Shown here one piece after another: positions 41,198-44,834 of a stretch of 44,834 nt of DNA (position 1 is the stretch's first letter; each line of letters starts with the position of its first letter). The stretch covers positions 1 to 44,834 of the forward strand of contig CAKQLR010000012.1 in assembly GCA_934254725.1 (NCBI GenBank), in the 5' to 3' direction. The position numbers were made by a program, and so were the translations under genes. Under the pieces are notes generated by a model. The model was not told where the DNA came from, made no database searches, and worked only from the letters and a program-made list of their open reading frames with translations. This DNA comes from an uncultured Clostridia bacterium. GTDB lineage: Bacteria; Bacillota; Clostridia; Christensenellales; Borkfalkiaceae.

Positions 41198-41223
41198 CGA
41201 TAATGCGCGATAAAGGCGGTTTT
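41198..41223 (-). repeat. Dispersed short repeat, copy C
   Basis: Identical over 26 bases to 11038-11063 on the opposite strand. It lies 14 bases after the stop of the large surface protein gene. Confidence 0.8.
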
Positions 41224-41239
41224 ATAAAAATGAGCGTAT

Positions 41240-41268
41240 AAAAAAGGAAGCCGTTTTTGCGGCTTCCC
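41240..41268 (-). terminator. Terminator after the PocR-AraC regulator gene
   Basis: An 8-bp perfect stem GGAAGCCG (41246-41253) with CGGCTTCC (41260-41267) around a 6-base loop. On the minus strand it is followed by six T residues, so it serves the leftward regulator gene. Confidence 0.85.
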
Positions 41269-41290
41269 TATGCTTATTTTTGCGGTGACG

Positions 41291-42106
41291 CTAATATCCG
41301 AATTTATCCCTGTAAGCCTTCGGAGATATGCCCGTGCGCTTGCGAAATGCTTTTGAAAAGTAATTGTAATCGGGTATGCCCGCTTTAACCGCGATGGTGG
41401 AAACGGGTAAATCGGTGGTTTTAAGCAGCTCCTCCGCATACTCCAGCCGTTCGTTCTGAATGTAACTGTGTATGGGTACGGGAGAAATCTTTTTGAACAC
41501 TCTGTATAGCTGAGCTTTGGAAAAATGAAATTCCTTGCAAAGGGTTTCTACGGAAAGCTCTTTGTCTAGCCTCGTTTTGATGTATTGCTTTATCTCGGAA
41601 GCGAACATTTCGCTTTTCTGCCTGATGATGTTATTTGCGTACATATACGTTATGCACGTTTCTACCACGGCGATGCTCGAGCGAATGAACGTTTCGTCGT
41701 AGACGGGCACGTCAAGATAAGCGGAAACGAGATTTTTTTCCTCTATGCCGTACGGTTTCAGTGTTTCGGAAATATCCGCGCCGTTTCCCGTGCGCGCCTG
41801 CCCGACCATTATAAAACCGATGGCCTCGCCGTTATACATAATAGGGGTTATCGTATCCCACATCGCAAGCGGACAGCGGTAAGTTACCGTTTTATTTTCC
41901 TTCAGGCATTGATTGTGCGCGGCTTTGTTAGAGGAAATGCAAATTTCCTTTGCGTCCGATTGATAAATCGCTTCGCAAAACGCGCAGTTGCCCGGATAGT
42001 AGGCTATTTCGTTCATATTGGAATCGTAAATAGCGATATTCAGTTTTGTTATGTTGTGAATGTTTTTCAGAATAGGAACTATTCGGTTTTTATCGAGTTC
42101 GAGCAC
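41291..42106 (-). CDS. PocR-domain AraC-family transcription regulator
   Basis: A 271-residue regulator. The N-terminal part (about 5-165) is a PocR sensory domain with conserved Cys (CAFCEAI, CISSNKAAHNQCLKE, YRCPLAMW) and GEAIGFIMVGQARTG. The C-terminal 100 residues form the AraC double helix-turn-helix with LSVETLCKEFHFSKAQLYRV and VSTIAVKAGIPDYNYFSKAF, ending FRKRTGISPKAYR. I choose a GTG start at 42106 because GGAGGT lies 8 bases upstream and the conserved domain begins right after; the open frame to 42181 has no binding site. It probably controls the divergent arabinofuranosidase gene and perhaps the transport operon; the ligand is likely a small sugar. Confidence 0.9.
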   Translation of the reverse strand: MLELDKNRIVPILKNIHNITKLNIAIYDSNMNEIAYYPGNCAFCEAIYQSDAKEICISSNKAAHNQCLKENKTVTYRCPLAMWDTITPIMYNGEAIGFIMVGQARTGNGADISETLKPYGIEEKNLVSAYLDVPVYDETFIRSSIAVVETCITYMYANNIIRQKSEMFASEIKQYIKTRLDKELSVETLCKEFHFSKAQLYRVFKKISPVPIHSYIQNERLEYAEELLKTTDLPVSTIAVKAGIPDYNYFSKAFRKRTGISPKAYRDKFGY

Positions 42107-42136
42107 AAAACAAAACCTCCTTCGGGTACTATAAAA

Positions 42137-42165
42137 ATTATAGCAAAAAATACGAAAATTGTAAA
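42137..42165 (-). promoter_or_regulatory. Promoter of the PocR-AraC regulator
   Basis: On the minus strand TTTACA (42165-42160), a 17-nt spacer and TATAAT (42142-42137). The -10 overlaps the inverted repeat CTATAA-AAA-TTATAG (42128-42142), a possible autoregulatory operator in the shared 74-bp region. Confidence 0.78.
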
Positions 42166-42180
42166 TTGATTGGAGCCACA

Positions 42181-43665
42181 ATGAAAAAAGCGAAGTTAAT
42201 CGTCAACAAAAACTACACTATTGGAACAGCCGAAAAAGGTATTTTTTCATCATTTGTCGAACACATGGGGCGGTGCGTTTACGGGGGCATTTACGAGCCT
42301 TCGCATAAAACCGCAGACGAAAACGGTTTCAGAAAGGACGTTATGGACGCCGTTTCCGAAATGGGTGTGGATAAAATAAGATACCCTGGCGGAAATTTCG
42401 TCTCCGGATACAATTGGGAGGACGGCATAGGAAGCAAAAAAGACAGAAAGCCTATGCTTAACCTTGCCTGGTATCAGACAGAACCCAACGAGGTTGGGGT
42501 GGACGAATTTATGGCTTTCTCCGAAAAGACCGGCTGTCCCCCGATTATGGCGGTCAATTTGGGCGTCGGCTCGCCCATGAGCGCGGCGCATCTTGTGGAA
42601 TATTGCAATCTCGATACTTCCACAAAGTACGCCATACTTCGCAAGCAGAACGGCAGAGAAAAGCCTTACGGAATACGCTATTGGTGTCTCGGCAACGAGA
42701 TGGACGGAAGTTGGCAGATAGGCAGTAAATCCGCAGAAGAATACGGCGACGCGGCGCGCGAAACGGCAAAACTTATGAAGTGGGTCGACCCGAGCGTTTT
42801 CGTTACCCTTTGCGGCAGCAGCGGTTCGGAAATGCCTTCTTATCCCGAGTGGGACAGAATAGTTCTCGAACGCGCTTATGAGCAGGTGGATTTTATTTCG
42901 CTTCACAAGTACTACGGCTATCCCGATCTTGACAAAACGAGACGAAATGATTTTTTGGCTTCGTATGTGGATTTCGATAAATTTATATCGGTAACGGAAG
43001 CGACCGTCAGTTACGTTAAATGTAAAACCCGTTCCCAAAAGAACGTTTACCTTTCCGTTGACGAATGGAACGTGTGGCACAAGGGCGAAACGCCGATTGA
43101 AACGAGCATTTGGGGCGTAGACGTGCCGAGAGAGGAGAATTCCTATAACATGCTCGACGCGGCGGTGTTTTCCACACTTATCGGAACGCTTGTAAACCAC
43201 GCTAATTCGGTGAAAATAGCCTGCCTTGCTCAGCTTGTTAACGTGCTTGCCCCGATCGTTACCGAAAAGAACGGAAGATTGCTTAAACAAAGCATTTTCT
43301 ATCCGTTTAAAATTGCTTCCGAAAAACTTGTGGGTACGGTTTATAACACGGTTTCCGAAGCGGGCGAGTTTGACAGCGTTTACGGAAAAGCGAGAGAAGT
43401 ATTCTTTGCCTCGGTATCGAACGGAAACAGGCTTACCGTTTTAGCCGTAAACCTTGCGGGCGAAGATGTTGAACTTACCGTAGAGACGGAGAGGTTCGGC
43501 GGTTGCAGAATAAAAGAAATTACTGAAATTTCCGCAAGCGATCCGCTTTGCCGAAACACGTTCGACCGGCCCGATGCGATTAAACCCGTAACCAAAAAAC
43601 ATTTTGACGGAGAGATAATTTTAAAACCCTATTCCGTCAACTTCATCGATTACGAAATAGATTAA
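42181..43665 (+). CDS. Alpha-L-arabinofuranosidase, family GH51
   Basis: Cleaves terminal arabinofuranose from arabinan or arabinoxylan oligosaccharides. The 494-residue protein has the GH51 start (IFSSFVEHMGRCVYGGIYEP), RYPGGNFVSGYNWEDGIG, the acid/base Glu173 in CLGNEMDG and the nucleophile Glu295 in SVDEWNVWH, followed by the C-terminal beta-sandwich. There is no signal peptide, so it probably acts on imported oligomers. ATG 42181 is chosen; GGAG lies 6 bases upstream. It is divergent from the AraC-type regulator, a common arrangement for a regulated catabolic gene. Confidence 0.94.
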   Translation: MKKAKLIVNKNYTIGTAEKGIFSSFVEHMGRCVYGGIYEPSHKTADENGFRKDVMDAVSEMGVDKIRYPGGNFVSGYNWEDGIGSKKDRKPMLNLAWYQTEPNEVGVDEFMAFSEKTGCPPIMAVNLGVGSPMSAAHLVEYCNLDTSTKYAILRKQNGREKPYGIRYWCLGNEMDGSWQIGSKSAEEYGDAARETAKLMKWVDPSVFVTLCGSSGSEMPSYPEWDRIVLERAYEQVDFISLHKYYGYPDLDKTRRNDFLASYVDFDKFISVTEATVSYVKCKTRSQKNVYLSVDEWNVWHKGETPIETSIWGVDVPREENSYNMLDAAVFSTLIGTLVNHANSVKIACLAQLVNVLAPIVTEKNGRLLKQSIFYPFKIASEKLVGTVYNTVSEAGEFDSVYGKAREVFFASVSNGNRLTVLAVNLAGEDVELTVETERFGGCRIKEITEISASDPLCRNTFDRPDAIKPVTKKHFDGEIILKPYSVNFIDYEID

Positions 43666-43702
43666 CTTTTGTAAAACAGAGTAACTATAAATAACTTTGT
43701 GT

Positions 43703-43749
43703 ATGCAAAACCGACCGGATTACCCCCCTTGCTCCGGTCGGTTTTGCAT
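43703..43749. terminator. Strong bidirectional terminator between convergent glycosidase genes
   Basis: A 16-bp perfect stem (about 43703-43718 with 43734-43749) built on GCAAAACCGACCGG and its complement with a C-rich loop. It separates the GH51 gene from the convergent GH38-like gene. Confidence 0.85.
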
Positions 43750-43772
43750 TTATAATTGTATGGGCGTGAAAA

Positions 43773-44834
43773 TTATATAACGAGAAGAGGGCTTTCGGTC
43801 AGCGCGTTTTCGTTATATAACACAGTTTTAACTTCGTAGCGAGAAAAGCTTAAATCTATCTTTTTATCCATTACGGTTAAGGTTGCGTTTGCGGGGGAGC
43901 GGCTTCCGTTTAAAAGCCTCAGAACAAACCCGTTGCCGTCCTCTTTTTTCTTGACCGATTCAAGCGTAATATTCGGGTTTGAAATGCAAATACCCCCTAA
44001 ATCACGCGTTATCGCGCCTGTATGTATGGGAAAAACATTTACGGCGAACGGCTTGAAGTTGAACTCTTTGGCGTTCCTTTCAAGCTCGTTTTCTTTTGCA
44101 ACGGTAATTCTGAAAGAAAAATCGTTCTCTCCCTGGTCGGGTTTTTTAGTGAATCTGTCCTTAGGGTAAAGCTCTCTGTCTAATATGGGATGAGTGCAGT
44201 AAGTCACCCCTCGAACGAGAGAAACGTACAGGGCGTTGTTTTCAAAGTGGCTTCCGTACACGCAGTCGTTGACTACTTCGAGGTACTTTCCGTTTGTATT
44301 TTTTATGGCGATATATCTTTGCGAAACGTTTTCCCTTGCGTCGGTAAAGAGTGTTTCCGCCCCGAACATAGTCTGTCCGATTACTTCGCAAGTTTCATTT
44401 TCGTAACCGCATACTGGAATTTTAAGCTTTACGAATTTATCCTTTTCGCCTAAAAATACGTTCACGTCCACGTCTATATGCGGGTTGTTTTTGTAAATTT
44501 TGTAAAGCACCCTTGCCTTTGTGGAATACAGCTCGAAAAACGCTTCTATGCCGAGATATATTTCCCCGTTTTCAATAACCTGAACGCTTTTCAGTCCCTT
44601 AAATATTCCGTTTTTGTTTTCGGATAACGTAAACGGTTTTTCGTCCGTACCGAGCCTTTTTTGCTGAAACGCGCTCATCGCCCAAGGGTCGGCGTTATCT
44701 TCGAACATAACGGGAAGAACCCCGTCCTTTATATATTCCACCCCATCTATTTTGTAACTTTCAATAAGTCCGCTGTTTTGACCGATGCGGACGTATTTGT
44801 AATCGTTTTTAAACTCAAAATCCTGTTTTATATG
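43773..44834 (-). CDS. GH38-like alpha-mannosidase, C-terminal part
   Basis: The reading frame stays open to the window edge, giving 353 residues of the C-terminal part; the N-terminal catalytic domain lies beyond. The visible region begins IGQNSGLIESYKIDGVEYIK and continues VMFEDNADPWAMSAFQ, the pattern of the beta-sandwich C-terminal domains in family 38 mannosidases and related enzymes. Later segments (RVLYKIYKNNPHIDVDVNVF, DFSFRITVAKENELERNAKE, RLLNGSRSPANATLTVMDK) fit the same fold. The family call rests on this region only; a sister family with a similar sandwich is possible. Confidence 0.65.
   Translation of the reverse strand, partial: HIKQDFEFKNDYKYVRIGQNSGLIESYKIDGVEYIKDGVLPVMFEDNADPWAMSAFQQKRLGTDEKPFTLSENKNGIFKGLKSVQVIENGEIYLGIEAFFELYSTKARVLYKIYKNNPHIDVDVNVFLGEKDKFVKLKIPVCGYENETCEVIGQTMFGAETLFTDARENVSQRYIAIKNTNGKYLEVVNDCVYGSHFENNALYVSLVRGVTYCTHPILDRELYPKDRFTKKPDQGENDFSFRITVAKENELERNAKEFNFKPFAVNVFPIHTGAITRDLGGICISNPNITLESVKKKEDGNGFVLRLLNGSRSPANATLTVMDKKIDLSFSRYEVKTVLYNENALTESPLLVI

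Noticed and set aside
42250..43290. 346-codon minus-strand frame opposite the GH51 gene
   Set aside because: The opposite strand encodes a complete GH51 enzyme with both catalytic residues; the long antisense frame is a by-product of codon bias.
1..44834. CRISPR arrays, insertion sequences, prophage genes and tRNA genes
   Set aside because: I saw no regularly spaced repeats, transposase or integrase motifs, or tRNA cloverleaf patterns on either strand.

Overview
The window looks like a chromosomal segment around the replication origin of a low-to-moderate GC, spore-lineage member of the Bacillota (class Clostridia in the broad sense, probably an uncultured gut lineage). This is inferred from gene content: Veg, a YyaC-type sporulation protein, RicT/YaaT, Jag, YidC/YidD, a PerR-like Fur protein, DapL-type lysine/diaminopimelate synthesis, and promoters of the classic TTGACA-17-TATAAT type. 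No species can be named from the sequence alone.

Layout. At 1-60 is the 5' end of a 16S rRNA gene on the minus strand, with two tandem promoters. It diverges from greA-lysS across a gene-free, T-rich spacer that includes a Z-DNA-prone tract. From 3.4 to 8.2 kb lies a tightly overlapping operon: an unknown membrane protein, an Orn/Lys/Arg decarboxylase, tmk, holB and ricT (the Bacillus yaaO-tmk-holB-yaaT cluster without yaaQ and yaaR). yyaC and dapF-dapL then diverge from a 66-bp region with overlapping promoters, followed by veg. A perR-like gene and a GH106-like glycosidase run leftward; ylmH, cvpA and a small membrane protein run rightward.

Origin region (17-22.3 kb). The leftward block dnaN, rpmH, rnpA, yidD, yidC, jag is separated from rightward rsmG by an AT-rich, DnaA-box-rich stretch that I interpret as oriC. 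dnaA, mnmE and mnmG are not in their usual places.

Right arm. rsmG and a SLOG-family gene are followed by an acidic double zinc-ribbon protein, cysK, a serpin lipoprotein, another lipoprotein, an MTAN nucleosidase paired with a carbamoyltransferase-like protein lacking catalytic motifs, rhamnose isomerase, a lipoprotein and an acyltransferase. From 32.9 kb to the end is a carbohydrate locus: a solute-binding lipoprotein, two permeases, a secreted hydrolase-like lipoprotein and a very large surface protein; then a PocR-AraC regulator divergent from a GH51 arabinofuranosidase, and the C-terminal part of a GH38-like mannosidase cut by the window end. No ABC ATPase is present, so the transporter probably borrows one encoded elsewhere.

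The observations I rate most worth following are the rearranged origin, three genes apparently starting at or next to their transcription start (yyaC, dapF, rsmG), the catalytically degenerate carbamoyltransferase paralogue, the enlarged YidC, a short dispersed repeat placed just after stop codons, and the acidic zinc-ribbon protein.
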